Assembly (NCBI GenBank): GCA_965214035.1 | Contig: OZ243932.1 | Coordinates: forward strand, 1,674,001 to 1,738,000 | Reading direction: 5' to 3' | Source: JAJDYQ01 sp965214035 | GTDB taxonomy: Bacteria; Pseudomonadota; Gammaproteobacteria; JAJDYQ01 | DNA length: 64,000 bases | Shown here: one piece after another, positions 9,181 through 18,292 of the stretch | Numbering within the stretch: the stretch's first letter is position 1 | Layout of the letters: the number at the start of each line of letters is the position of its first letter | Made by a program: the position numbers and the translations under genes | The notes under the pieces: model-generated | Database searches by the model: none | Told to the model about the DNA's origin: nothing | The model's input: the letters and a program-made list of their open reading frames with translations, nothing else

Positions 9181-9207
9181 AGGGCGGCAATCCTGGCCGC
9201 CCTTTTT
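9181..9207 (+). terminator. Intra-operon terminator/attenuator after aapJ
   Basis: Inverted repeat AGGGCGGC / GCCGCCCT (9181-9188 and 9196-9203) with a seven-base loop and five T's. Located between the binding-protein gene and the first permease, where partial termination commonly lowers expression of the downstream genes. Confidence 0.8.
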
Positions 9208-9277
9208 CTTGCGCACGGGAGTGTCCATAATTTTGCATTAATTTTGCATTCTGCAAAAAATCCTGTATAACCAACAA

Positions 9278-10486
9278 ATGCTCGAAGAGAATAAAGCCAA
9301 TAAAGCAGGCGGGCGCCCTATTCCACTGCATCGCGACCCGAAAGTCCGTGGTATCGCGTTTCAGATAATGGCAGTGCTGTTTTTTGTCTGGGCGTTGTGG
9401 ACAATCGGCAGTAACACGGTCACCAATATGGAGGAGCGGGGCATTGTGCTCGGCCTGTCATGGCTGGAAAAGCTGGCACCGTTTCAGGTCGGATTCTCGC
9501 CATTTCTCGCTAACGAACTGGGCCAGAATTCCTACTGGCGCATCTTTTTCATCGGCGTCCAGAACACAATTTATGTCAGTTTTTTCGGGGTCATCGCAGC
9601 AACCCTGCTCGGTTTCGTCATCGGCGTCATGCGCCTGTCACCGAACTGGCTGGTCGCCAAAATTGCTTCAACCTATGTAGAAATTTTTCGCAACATTCCG
9701 CTGCTGCTGTGGTTTTTCTTCTGGTACTTCATCGTATTTTTGCCGGTGCTGCCCGGTATGCGTGAAAGTATCTCGTTCGCGGATGCGATATTCATCAATA
9801 AAAGCGGGCTGTATCTGCCGCGACCTGTCATGGAAAGCAGCGGCACGGCAACGATATTTCTGTTGATTTGTGCCGCCGCCATCGCCGGCGTCGTTTATCT
9901 GGCACGGTGGGCAAAAAAACAGCAGGAACGGACCGGCAGACAACTGCCGGTATTGCCCATATCTCTGGCAATTTTAATCCTTGTTCCGGTCGCCGGATTT
10001 TATGTTTCCGGTTCTCCCTATTCTCTGGAATATTCTCAACTCGGCTCATTCCAACTGTCCGGCGGCATCAATCTGACAACTGAGTTCTTTGTTGTTTGGT
10101 TCGCACTGACGACCTACACAGCGGCATTTATTGGAGAAAATGTGCGCGGCGGTATTCTGGCCGTGTCACACGGACAAACCGAGGCAGCACGTTCTCTGGG
10201 ACTGCATCACGGACAGAATATCAAGCTGGTCATCATTCCACAGGCCATGCGCGTGATCATTCCGCCGACCATCAGCCAGTATTTGAATCTCACCAAGAAT
10301 TCGACACTGGCGATCGCCATCGCCTACGAGGAGATCGCCTCCATCTGGATGGGCATTTCGCTGAATACCACCGGTCAGGCCCTGATCATCATTGCAATGA
10401 CCGTCGGCGTTTTCTGGACACTGTCATTTTTGACATCGGCACTTTTGAACTGGTACAACAAACGGGTACAATTAACAGAACGATGA
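9278..10486 (+). CDS. aapQ: General L-amino-acid ABC transporter, permease 1
   Basis: 402-residue inner-membrane permease (AapQ/BztB type). Several hydrophobic helices are visible. The C-terminal binding-protein-dependent transport signature is clear: SLGLHHGQNIKLVIIPQAMR followed by PPTISQYLNLTKNSTLAIAI, the EAA loop that docks on the ATPase. The long insert between the first helices (about residues 150-240) is typical of this subgroup. It overlaps the next gene by four bases (ATGA), indicating translational coupling. Confidence 0.93.
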   Translation: MLEENKANKAGGRPIPLHRDPKVRGIAFQIMAVLFFVWALWTIGSNTVTNMEERGIVLGLSWLEKLAPFQVGFSPFLANELGQNSYWRIFFIGVQNTIYVSFFGVIAATLLGFVIGVMRLSPNWLVAKIASTYVEIFRNIPLLLWFFFWYFIVFLPVLPGMRESISFADAIFINKSGLYLPRPVMESSGTATIFLLICAAAIAGVVYLARWAKKQQERTGRQLPVLPISLAILILVPVAGFYVSGSPYSLEYSQLGSFQLSGGINLTTEFFVVWFALTTYTAAFIGENVRGGILAVSHGQTEAARSLGLHHGQNIKLVIIPQAMRVIIPPTISQYLNLTKNSTLAIAIAYEEIASIWMGISLNTTGQALIIIAMTVGVFWTLSFLTSALLNWYNKRVQLTER

Positions 10487-11637
10487 ACGAGTTCACTCCC
10501 ATTCCTGCCAGAGAACCACCCGCATCTTCAGTCGGCATCATCGGCTGGGTACGCACCCATCTGTTTTCGTCGTGGTTCAATAGTGCGCTGACGCTGCTGA
10601 TCCTGTGGTCTCTGCTTCAAATAGTACCGCCCACCCTGCAGTGGTTGTTTGCAGATGCCTCATGGGGTGGTTCCAGTTCGGAAGCCTGTAAAACGGATTT
10701 TGTCAGCCCCGAAGACGGTGAAACCTACCGCGTTGATGCGCCCGGCGCATGCTGGACTTTTACCAAGGTGCGTTTTGTGCAGATCATGTTCGGCTTGTAC
10801 TTTGCCTCGCATCCATCCGAGGTATGGCGCCCGGTATTGATGTTTGCACTGTTCGGTGGACTGATAGCGCCGTTGTTTATGCCCGCATTCCGCTGGAAGC
10901 TGCCATTGGGTGCATTTACCTTACTGGTGTTTCCATTTATTGCGGTCGCTCTGGTGCATGGTGAATGGCTGGGACTGCCGGTCGCCGAAACAAACGAATG
11001 GGGCGGATTCATGCTCACATTCTTTCTGGCAGCAGGCGGTATCGTGCTCGCGCTGCCAATCGGAATCCTGATGGCACTGGGGCGACGATCCGAGCTGCCG
11101 ATCATCCGCTCCCTGTGTGTGTTTTATATAGAGATCTGGCGCGCCGCACCACTGATTACCATTTTGTTCATGGCGTCCAATCTCCTGCCTCTGTTTTTTC
11201 CGTCCGGGGTGGATTTTGATAAGGTCATGCGTGCATTGATCGCGATCACCATGTTTCAATCCGCCTACACTGCCGAGGCAATTCGCGGCGGGCTGCAAGC
11301 CATCCCCAAGGGACAGGATGAAGCATCATCCGCGCTGGGGATGGGCTATTGGAAAAAGACCGGATTTATCATTCTGCCGCAGGCGATGAAAATTTCCATC
11401 CCCGGCATCGTCAACACATTCATAGAGCTGTTCAAGGACACAACACTGGTCGGCATCATTGGGCTGCATGATTTTCTCGGCAGCGCACAAATCGCCGCCC
11501 GTTCACCGGAATGGAAAGGCTACGATTTTGAGGCCTATGTGTATGTTGCGCTGATCTTTTTCATGTGCTGTTTTGCAATGTCCAAATACAGCCAGCATCT
11601 GGAGCAAAAGCTGGATACCGGACACAAAGAGCGGTGA
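10483..11637 (+). CDS. aapM: General L-amino-acid ABC transporter, permease 2
   Basis: 384-residue permease (AapM/BztC type) forming the heterodimeric channel with the preceding protein. The EAA loop reads SSALGMGYWKKTGFIILPQA and IPGIVNTFIELFKDTTLVGI. The open frame extends upstream to 10096 inside the first permease, but the ATG at 10483 overlapping the stop of that gene (ATGA) starts the family-like sequence MNEFTPIPAREPP, so that is the start. Eight or so hydrophobic segments are visible. Confidence 0.93.
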   Translation: MNEFTPIPAREPPASSVGIIGWVRTHLFSSWFNSALTLLILWSLLQIVPPTLQWLFADASWGGSSSEACKTDFVSPEDGETYRVDAPGACWTFTKVRFVQIMFGLYFASHPSEVWRPVLMFALFGGLIAPLFMPAFRWKLPLGAFTLLVFPFIAVALVHGEWLGLPVAETNEWGGFMLTFFLAAGGIVLALPIGILMALGRRSELPIIRSLCVFYIEIWRAAPLITILFMASNLLPLFFPSGVDFDKVMRALIAITMFQSAYTAEAIRGGLQAIPKGQDEASSALGMGYWKKTGFIILPQAMKISIPGIVNTFIELFKDTTLVGIIGLHDFLGSAQIAARSPEWKGYDFEAYVYVALIFFMCCFAMSKYSQHLEQKLDTGHKER

Positions 11638-11697
11638 CCGTATTTTTCCGGGCGGCAGTCTTGCCTCCCACCAACATTATAAATAAAGGAGCGTACG

Positions 11698-12513
11698 ATG
11701 AAAGAAGCCGAAAAATTCTACAAAAAGGGGACCCTGCCACGCGCAACAGAGGGTATCCCGGTGCCATCGGATGATCCGCAGATATGTGTCAAGATGACCA
11801 ATGTCAACAAGTGGTACGGGCAGTTTCATGTCCTGCGTGATATTAATCTGGAAGTCTGTACCGGCGAGCGCATCGTCATTTGCGGCCCGTCCGGCAGCGG
11901 CAAGAGTACGATGATCCGTTGCCTGAATCATCTGGAAGAACATCAGGAAGGAACAACCGTCGTCAATGGCACCGTGCTGGACAACGACATCAAGCGCATA
12001 GACGAAATCCGCCGTGAGGTCGGCATGGTCTTTCAGCACTTCAATCTTTTCCCTCATCTGACGGTTCTACAGAATCTGACACTTGCACCAATCTGGGTGC
12101 GCAAGATCCCCAAAAAGGAAGCAGAGGAAGCAGCGATGCACTATTTGTCGCGTGTCAAAATTCCAGAGCAGGCCGATAAATATCCGGGGCAGCTATCAGG
12201 CGGGCAGCAACAGCGCGTTGCCATTGCGCGGGCACTTTGTATGAAACCGAAAATCATGTTATTCGACGAACCGACCTCAGCACTCGATCCAGAGATGATC
12301 AAGGAGGTGCTGGATGTGATGATCGAATTAGCGCAGGAAGGCATGACAATGCTGTGCGTAACGCACGAGATGGGCTTCGCACGCACAGTGGCGAACCGCG
12401 TTATCTTTATGGATGCCGGTCAGATCGTGGAGCAAAATGAACCGGAGGAGTTCTTCAATAACCCGCAAAATGAGCGGACAAAACTTTTCCTCAGTCAGAT
12501 TCTTTCACACTGA
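11698..12513 (+). CDS. aapP: General L-amino-acid ABC transporter, ATP-binding protein
   Basis: 271-residue ATPase (AapP/BztD type). It has Walker A GPSGSGKST near residue 63, the Q-loop in VFQHFNLFPHLTVLQN, signature LSGGQQQR, Walker B IMLFDEPTSALDPE, and the switch histidine in CVTHEMGFA. It powers uptake through the two permeases encoded just before it. AAAGGAG precedes the ATG. It is convergent with hdrC; a GCAAGCC/GGCTTGC palindrome lies between the two genes without a T tract. Confidence 0.95.
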   Translation: MKEAEKFYKKGTLPRATEGIPVPSDDPQICVKMTNVNKWYGQFHVLRDINLEVCTGERIVICGPSGSGKSTMIRCLNHLEEHQEGTTVVNGTVLDNDIKRIDEIRREVGMVFQHFNLFPHLTVLQNLTLAPIWVRKIPKKEAEEAAMHYLSRVKIPEQADKYPGQLSGGQQQRVAIARALCMKPKIMLFDEPTSALDPEMIKEVLDVMIELAQEGMTMLCVTHEMGFARTVANRVIFMDAGQIVEQNEPEEFFNNPQNERTKLFLSQILSH

Positions 12514-12563
12514 AGCAAGCCGGCTTGCTCTCCCTGCCGGACAAAGGGAATATCCAGATACCA

Positions 12564-13187
12564 TTATCCACCATGCTGGTCAATTCGCTCAGCTTCCAGC
12601 TCCTGCGCTTTCTTGATTATTTTTTGCAGGCCGGAGATGTCTTTTACACCGTGACCACCAAAGAAGTCCATTGGCGACATGCGCCTGGCTTTCACCATAT
12701 TAAGACCCAGACCGGCATTTTTCAGTGACTCTTTGATGCCGGATAGAAAACCGTTCTTAAAGTACAGGGATAGCCCCAGCTTCAACTCGTTGACCCTCCC
12801 CTTTTTCATCATGTTGTTCCAGAATACGTCGCAGAACCATTGAGTCGGGTTATTTTTGGGCTGAATGCCCAGACGTCTGGCATAGTGGGCCAACCCGTGC
12901 ATGATGTGGGTAATCGGCAGTTCACGCGGGCAACGCACGACACAGTTATAGCAGGAAGTACACATCCACATGGAATCCGATGTCAGTACATCCTCGCGCT
13001 TGCCGGCGCGAATCATCATAAATATCTCCTGTGGCGGATGCTCCCAGGCATCACCCAGCGGACAGGAACCTGCGCAAACACCACACTGCATACACATCTT
13101 CACCCATTCGCCTTCCTCAACATTGGCCTCGACTTCCTTGAGGAAATTGTTACGGTACTTTTCGACCATTGCTGTATTGGTGCTCAT
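12564..13187 (-). CDS. hdrC: Heterodisulfide-reductase subunit C-like iron-sulfur protein
   Basis: 207 residues with two [4Fe-4S] motifs: CMQCGVCAGSCP (Cys 32, 35, 38, 42) and CTSCYNCVVRCP (Cys 76, 79, 82, 86). The rest is helical, as in HdrC and the hydrophilic part of QmoC. It is the last gene of the operon after qmoA and qmoB (11-base gap). It should carry electrons between the QmoAB flavoproteins and a further partner. The membrane subunit (QmoC haem domain) or HdrB that normally receives them is not encoded here, since the next gene is convergent. Confidence 0.9.
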   Translation of the reverse strand: MSTNTAMVEKYRNNFLKEVEANVEEGEWVKMCMQCGVCAGSCPLGDAWEHPPQEIFMMIRAGKREDVLTSDSMWMCTSCYNCVVRCPRELPITHIMHGLAHYARRLGIQPKNNPTQWFCDVFWNNMMKKGRVNELKLGLSLYFKNGFLSGIKESLKNAGLGLNMVKARRMSPMDFFGGHGVKDISGLQKIIKKAQELEAERIDQHGG

Positions 13188-13198
13188 CGTTGATTCCC

Positions 13199-15439
13199 TT
13201 AGAACTTGAATGGGCTCATGCCGACTTTCGCGACGGTTTCTACCATATCATTAATCAGCTTCGGCGCACGTTCGACATCAGTGATGGCAACTTCATAGGT
13301 CGCCACACGCTCCGGCTCAAGATTCAATTGGCTCAATGTATCATCAATATTCGACATGCGGGCATTCGCCAGACGAGAACCGCGAACGAAGTGACACTGA
13401 TAGTCGTCGTCTTTGCGGCAGCCCATCAGAACAATGCCGTCATAGCCGGAACTCAGCGCGTCAGTAATCCAGATGGTGTTGACCGATCCCAGGCAACGGA
13501 CGGGGATTACGCGCGAGAACTCACTATAGTGGTTGCCATTGCGCGCCGCCATATCCAGGGCCGGGTAGGCGTCATTTTCACAGGCCAGCACCAGGATACG
13601 CGGCTTTTCGTCGAACTCGTCAGGCATTTCGACATTCTTGATTTGCTGACCGACGGTATCAACCGAGTAGTTCTCGAACGAGATAACCCGCACCGGGCAA
13701 GCGCCCATACAGGTACCGCACCGGCGGCAGCGGGCTTCGTTGAACTGCGGATAACGTTCCTCGTCTTCGTCGATTGCGCCGAACGGGCACTCGACCGTGC
13801 AACGCTTGCACTGCGTGCAACCTTCCTTACGGAATTGAGGGAAACTCAGGTCTCCGGAACGAGGGTGTGCAGCGCGACCCTGTGCAGCATCTTCCAGTGC
13901 ATGAATGGCCTTCATCGCCGCGCCGGTACCATCTTCCTTCGCCTGTGCGCTGTCCATCGGGCGACGCACCGGGCCGGCAGTATAGATGCCGGTGCGGCGG
14001 GTTTCATAAGGGAAGCAGATGAAATGTGAATCAGTAAAACCGTTTACCAGTTGCGGCATATCCGGCCCCTGACGATAATCAAGATTCAGGATGGATTCGA
14101 TCGGCACCTCAACATACGCTTCTCCGGCCTCCTCGGCGGCCTTCTTGTCTTCGTCAATCTGCTCCATATCGGGACCGGAATTGGGTACCTGACCGGTAGC
14201 CAGAACCACCAGATCGGCCTGCATTTCAGTATCCTCGTTGAGAATCAGATCTTTGAATTTGACGCTGTGGGCATCGGAACCGGCAACAACTTCATGAACA
14301 ACGCCACGGGTGAATACCACCCCCTTCTTCTGACCGGAACGGTAGAAATCCTCGCCCGGCGCGCCCGGGGTACGCAGATCGGTATGGATAATCGTGGTGT
14401 CTATATCGCTGTTGTTATCCTTGAAGTACATGGCCTGTTTAATAGACACCAGACAGCAGGTACCGGAACAATAGGGCAGATGGCCCTCCTTCTCGGAGCG
14501 CTGGCCGGCACACTGCACGAAAGCCACACTGGCAATTTCTTTGCCGTCAGACGGACGCTTGATCGGACCGCCGTCGGCTTCTCCGGCCAGTTTCTCCAGT
14601 TCAGCCTGGGTGACCACATCCGGCGTCTTGCCGTAACCCAATTCAGGCAGTTGGCCGGCGTCATAGTCTTTATAACCGGAGGCCTGAACGATGGCGCCAA
14701 AATTTTCGGTGCCGGTAGCACCGGATTCAGTGCTGATGTCGGCGGAGAAGCGACCCGGCGCGCCGGAAGTCCTGGTGACCGTTGAGTTCAGGTGAACGGT
14801 AATGCCGATATCGGCTTCAATGGCTGCAACCATCTCGGCGATACCGGTGTCAACCGGGTCGATATAAGGCGAACGGCTGGGGATATCTTTCCAGGCATCA
14901 GCCAGATGACCGCCCAGGGCGTCAGTCTTCTCAACAATGGTGGCTTTATAGCCGGCCTTGGCAACTTCAATCGCCGTCGTCATGCCGGTCACGCCGCCAC
15001 CGACAATCAACACATTATCGGTACGGCTCTGTTCGCCTGAAGGCTGCGGGGCATTGGAGAATTTGGACTCGAAGCAGGCCATACGGACATAGTCCGCCGC
15101 CATTTCCTGAGTCAGTTCACGGGCTTCGTCGGTATCCGGGCGGGCCCAGATCACGCCCTCGCGCAGATTGCCGCGGGTAACCGCGACGTTTTCAAAGTTG
15201 AAGGCCTCGGTCTTGGCGCGACGGGAGCAGGCGCAAATCGCAACATTGGTTACGCCTTCGTTATCGATGTCGTTCTGGATTAACTGCACACCGGCTGCTG
15301 AACATAGAAAGTCGTGCTCTTGCACCATATCCACCCGGCCTTCACGTTCGGCGATCACCTTCAGTTGATCGACATCAAGGCGCTCGCCCAGACCACAGCC
15401 CTTACATAGATAGGCGGCTATTTTCTTGTCATCAGCCAT
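13199..15439 (-). CDS. qmoB: QmoB-type HdrA/MvhD flavin-iron-sulfur protein
   Basis: 746-residue QmoB. An N-terminal segment with several Cys (LCKGCGLGER, AICACSRRAK) is followed by an FAD-binding Rossmann motif VLIVGGGVTGMTTA (about 143-156). Then come the HdrA cysteine cluster (Cys 310, 324, 328, 329), two ferredoxin-type clusters (Cys 541-551 and 571-581), and a C-terminal MvhD-like domain (RILVLACENDAYPALDMA, then VLMGCRKDDDYQC). In sulfate reducers and several sulfur oxidisers Qmo links the quinone pool to APS reductase. Two bases separate it from qmoA. An 'ORF' on the opposite strand (13169-14029) is a shadow. Confidence 0.92.
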   Translation of the reverse strand: MADDKKIAAYLCKGCGLGERLDVDQLKVIAEREGRVDMVQEHDFLCSAAGVQLIQNDIDNEGVTNVAICACSRRAKTEAFNFENVAVTRGNLREGVIWARPDTDEARELTQEMAADYVRMACFESKFSNAPQPSGEQSRTDNVLIVGGGVTGMTTAIEVAKAGYKATIVEKTDALGGHLADAWKDIPSRSPYIDPVDTGIAEMVAAIEADIGITVHLNSTVTRTSGAPGRFSADISTESGATGTENFGAIVQASGYKDYDAGQLPELGYGKTPDVVTQAELEKLAGEADGGPIKRPSDGKEIASVAFVQCAGQRSEKEGHLPYCSGTCCLVSIKQAMYFKDNNSDIDTTIIHTDLRTPGAPGEDFYRSGQKKGVVFTRGVVHEVVAGSDAHSVKFKDLILNEDTEMQADLVVLATGQVPNSGPDMEQIDEDKKAAEEAGEAYVEVPIESILNLDYRQGPDMPQLVNGFTDSHFICFPYETRRTGIYTAGPVRRPMDSAQAKEDGTGAAMKAIHALEDAAQGRAAHPRSGDLSFPQFRKEGCTQCKRCTVECPFGAIDEDEERYPQFNEARCRRCGTCMGACPVRVISFENYSVDTVGQQIKNVEMPDEFDEKPRILVLACENDAYPALDMAARNGNHYSEFSRVIPVRCLGSVNTIWITDALSSGYDGIVLMGCRKDDDYQCHFVRGSRLANARMSNIDDTLSQLNLEPERVATYEVAITDVERAPKLINDMVETVAKVGMSPFKF

Positions 15440-15441
15440 GA

Positions 15442-16734
15442 TTACACTCCTGTGCCGGCGGCTTTATTGACCACCTGAATAGCGCGCAGCGCGGCCGCGG
15501 TGGCATGTTGGACGGAACGGTTTACATCCAAGGCATCAGCAGCGCTGCCGGATGCGAAGATGGCGCCATTTTTTTCATCGGGCTCAATAAAGCCATCCTG
15601 ATTAATCACGATATCAATCGGGAAGGCATCCCTGTTGACGCTGGGCTGCATACCGGTTGCCAGAACCACCATGTCATAGGATGTTTCGTAGCGGTTACCG
15701 CCTTCAGTATCCACGCCTTGCAACACAGGGTTATCCTCCTTGTCCTTAATAATGCTCGCCACTTTCGACTTGATAAAGGAAACTTTCTTATCTTCCTGAA
15801 TCTTCTTGTAGAAATCCTCAAAGCGGTCAATAGCGCGGATATCAATGTAATAGATATCCACCATGCCGTCTTCAGGGAATGCCTCGCGTACATAACGTGC
15901 CTGCTTCAGAGAGGACATGCAACAGATACGCGAGCAATGACGCAGGTGATTGCGGTCACGAGAACCGGCACATTGAATAAAAGCCACTTTTCGGGCCTCC
16001 CTGCCATCAGAGGGACGAACCAGCCTGCCACCAGTCGGCCCCTGTGGATCGGCCATGCGCTCAAACTCGACATTAGTGATAACATTTTGATAACGATCAT
16101 AGCCATAAGGCTGAATTCTACTGGCATCGTAAGGCTGCCAGCCAGTCGCCCAGATGATCGCACCGGCCTTCAGTTCGATTTCCTCGGCCTGCATATCCAG
16201 GTCAATGGCATTGTATTTACAGGCATCTTTGGCCTTGCCGGCATCTTCGGTGCCGATAATGCGCTCGTCAATGACGTATCTTTGCGGGTAGGCCATGTTG
16301 TATGGCAGGTAAGCGCCCTTGCGTCTGGACATGCCATAGTTGAACTCATCGTCGAATTCGGCCTCAACGACCTTTTCACACTCGCCACAGGCCGTGCAGT
16401 TCTCGTTCACAAAACGGGGCTTGAGGGCAACCTTCAACGAATAATCACCCGCTTCCCCAGTAACTTCGGTCACCTCCGCCATGGTCAAAATACGCAGGTT
16501 ACGATTGTGCCTGGCGCGACGCAGATTGATCTCCATACCACAGGTAGGATGGCACATTTTAGGGAAATATCTGTACAGTTGGGCAACCCGGCCACCGAGC
16601 GATGGATTCTTCTCAATGAGAATGACCTGTTTACCGCATTCCGCAGCCTCCAGGGCAGACGTCATACCGCTGATGCCACCACCGACGACCACAATGGTCT
16701 CGTTGCTTGCGACGATGTTCGACATGGAACTCAC
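15442..16734 (-). CDS. qmoA: QmoA-type HdrA flavoprotein
   Basis: 430-residue HdrA-like flavoprotein with FAD motif VVVGGGISGMTSALEAAE (about 15-32), the family NPSLGGRVAQLYRYFPKMCH and CGMEINLRRA region, and a CTACGEC cluster. The HdrA cysteine motif is CAGSRDRNHLRHCSRICC. It is the first gene of qmoA-qmoB-hdrC, with a GGAGGAG-like site before the ATG at 16734; an internal ATG at 16725 is also possible. The first 60 codons and upstream region are repeated verbatim at 21009-21188, next to a broken second integron platform. Confidence 0.93.
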   Translation of the reverse strand: MSSMSNIVASNETIVVVGGGISGMTSALEAAECGKQVILIEKNPSLGGRVAQLYRYFPKMCHPTCGMEINLRRARHNRNLRILTMAEVTEVTGEAGDYSLKVALKPRFVNENCTACGECEKVVEAEFDDEFNYGMSRRKGAYLPYNMAYPQRYVIDERIIGTEDAGKAKDACKYNAIDLDMQAEEIELKAGAIIWATGWQPYDASRIQPYGYDRYQNVITNVEFERMADPQGPTGGRLVRPSDGREARKVAFIQCAGSRDRNHLRHCSRICCMSSLKQARYVREAFPEDGMVDIYYIDIRAIDRFEDFYKKIQEDKKVSFIKSKVASIIKDKEDNPVLQGVDTEGGNRYETSYDMVVLATGMQPSVNRDAFPIDIVINQDGFIEPDEKNGAIFASGSAADALDVNRSVQHATAAALRAIQVVNKAAGTGV

Positions 16735-17099
16735 TCCTCCGGCGTAGGAAATTTTTTCGGGGCCGCCCTATTTCGGACCATATTGATGGCTTCTGGCTGA
16801 CAATCAGGCAGGATACCCTTCAATCTGCGTTGGCGCCAGCTAATCAGCATCCCCCGGCATTCAAATTTCCGATGTTTTTATAAGTGCCTTATATAGGCGA
16901 ACATTGTCTGACGAATATCCATGGCCGCGGGGATATTGACCACACAACGGCCGGAAGGAGACAAAAGCACCCAAGCCAGACAGCCCGACAGATTGGCGTC
17001 CCTGAAATCAGGCCCGATTTCGGCTGAAACAGCGTGGCTGACACAAAAATTTGAATGTCCTCGGCAAGCTCCCAATGAACCTCGCCCACCGGCACGGCA
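16735..17099 (-). other. qmoA leader / space between intI and qmoA
   Basis: No gene supported. It lies between two minus-strand genes, intI (upstream) and qmoA (downstream), so it must hold the qmo promoter or be crossed by transcripts coming from intI. It is included in the duplicated block found again near 21.2-21.5 kb. Confidence 0.6.
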
Positions 17100-18074
17100 T
17101 TACAACACATCCAGAGGCGACTGCACTCCCTGCCCGCCCGATTTGAGTACATGAGTATAAATCATCGTGGTTTCCACATGTTTATGTCCCAATAAATCCT
17201 GAATGGTGCGAATGTCATAGCCTGCCTCAAGCAGATGCGTGGCAAACGAATGCCTGAAGGTGTGCGCACTGACCCTTTTTGTTATTCGACCATCACGGGC
17301 AGCCTGTTTAATGGTTCGTCCAATAGATTGCTCGTAAATATGATGACGCCTGACGACTCCTGTTCTTGGGTCCTGCGATAGTTTGGATGAAGAAAAAACA
17401 TACTGCCAGACCCACTCACGCTGTGCATTGGGATATTTGCGCATCAAGGCATCGGGCATAAAAACCCCATCAACCCCAGCAGCCAGATCCTCCTTAAACT
17501 GTGCTTTGCGGGCAACCAACAACTGCTTCAGGGGTTCAGTCAACTTATCAGGCAACATCACCACCCGGTCTTTATCACCCTTGCCACGGCGCACTGTAAT
17601 CGCCTTATGGGCAAAATCAATATCACCCACTCGCAGCCGCACCGCCTCCATCAGCCGCATACCGCTGCCATAAAGCAGATTACCAATCAGCCAATAGCGT
17701 CCCTTCAGGTTGGACAAAACCCGTACCATTTCAGCGCGGGAGAGCACCACCGGGATATATTTTTTCTGTTTGGCCCGCACCACACCATCCACCCGGGGCG
17801 GTTCCATATCCAGCACCTTCTTATACATAAAGACCAAAGCCGACAATGCCTGATTCTGTGTTGAAGCAGACACTCTCCCCCTGACGGCCAAATCCGTTAA
17901 AAACGCCTCCATTTCCGCCTTGCCCAGCTCGGCGGGATGGCGTTTATTGTGAAACAGGATATAGCGCTTAATCCAATTCAAGTCACTTTCTTCGGTCCTG
18001 ATCGAATAGTTCAATCGCTGCAAGCGCTCTCGCACCTGATTCAAGAAGGGAGATTTCATTTCTTTATTTTGCAC
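17100..18074 (-). CDS. intI: Integron integrase (tyrosine recombinase IntI)
   Basis: 324-residue integron integrase that recombines attI with cassette attC sites. Catalytic residues are in place: Arg140 (GSGMRLMEA), His271 and Arg274 (SAHTFRHSFATHLLEAG), His297 (LLGHKHVETT) and Tyr306. The insertion that separates IntI from other XerCD-like recombinases is present (about 206-245, including YPNAQREWVWQYVF and RRHHIYEQSIGRTIK). The N-terminal SAM-like domain is complete. It is transcribed away from its cassettes and toward qmoA, the normal integron polarity. Full length and apparently functional. Confidence 0.96.
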   Translation of the reverse strand: MQNKEMKSPFLNQVRERLQRLNYSIRTEESDLNWIKRYILFHNKRHPAELGKAEMEAFLTDLAVRGRVSASTQNQALSALVFMYKKVLDMEPPRVDGVVRAKQKKYIPVVLSRAEMVRVLSNLKGRYWLIGNLLYGSGMRLMEAVRLRVGDIDFAHKAITVRRGKGDKDRVVMLPDKLTEPLKQLLVARKAQFKEDLAAGVDGVFMPDALMRKYPNAQREWVWQYVFSSSKLSQDPRTGVVRRHHIYEQSIGRTIKQAARDGRITKRVSAHTFRHSFATHLLEAGYDIRTIQDLLGHKHVETTMIYTHVLKSGGQGVQSPLDVL

Positions 18075-18240
18075 GATTTCGGCAAGATAAAATGCGATTT
18101 AAAAACAAAAAATTGAATTAAATCAATGGTATAAATAAATATCAATATTTCTTAATGCCAGAAACAGACGAATAATTTTAACACAGAAATTTTTATCTGT
18201 CTGCATTCCATGATAGATTGGGAGATCTACTAGTAGTTAT
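18075..18240 (+). other. attI1 site and intI/cassette promoter region
   Basis: AT-rich leader between intI and the first cassette. The crossover point is the GTT at 18236-18238 in CTAGTAGTTATG, inferred because sequence identity with the second platform stops there and the first cassette begins. Divergent promoters for intI and for the cassettes would be expected here; a TTGAAT (about 18110) to TAAATA pair toward the cassettes is only a weak candidate. A palindromic ACAGA...TCTGT lies at about 18184-18201. Confidence 0.75.
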
Positions 18241-18292
18241 GTGGCTACACTAACACCCCAACTAACTTTCATATCTTAAGTTGTACTAAATA

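Larger units (their letters stand above)
16555..18240. repeat. Direct repeat, master copy: qmoA 5' end + intI + attI1
   Basis: This block reappears at 21009-22038. The first segment, 16555-17036, matches 21009-21490 at a constant offset of 4454. Then 658 bases (17037-17694, the distal part of intI and the gap beyond it) are missing from the other copy. Matching resumes at 17695 = 21491 and continues through attI with two one-base insertions. A handful of substitutions separate the copies, so the duplication is recent. Confidence 0.92.

Noticed and set aside
10096..10482. N-terminal extension of the second permease frame
   Set aside because: Lies inside the first permease gene in another frame; the ATGA overlap at 10483 is the natural start.
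12514..12563. Palindrome GCAAGCC/GGCTTGC between aapP and hdrC as a terminator
   Set aside because: Perfect but short, and no T tract follows on either strand, so I did not call it.
13169..14029. 286-codon plus-strand frame opposite qmoB
   Set aside because: Shadow of the iron-sulfur and MvhD-like part of qmoB; no start signal or family likeness.
15505..16800. 431-codon open frame on the plus strand opposite qmoA
   Set aside because: It is antisense to a complete, motif-rich flavoprotein gene; its translation has no recognisable motifs and its 3' part is repeated only because qmoA's 5' end is duplicated.
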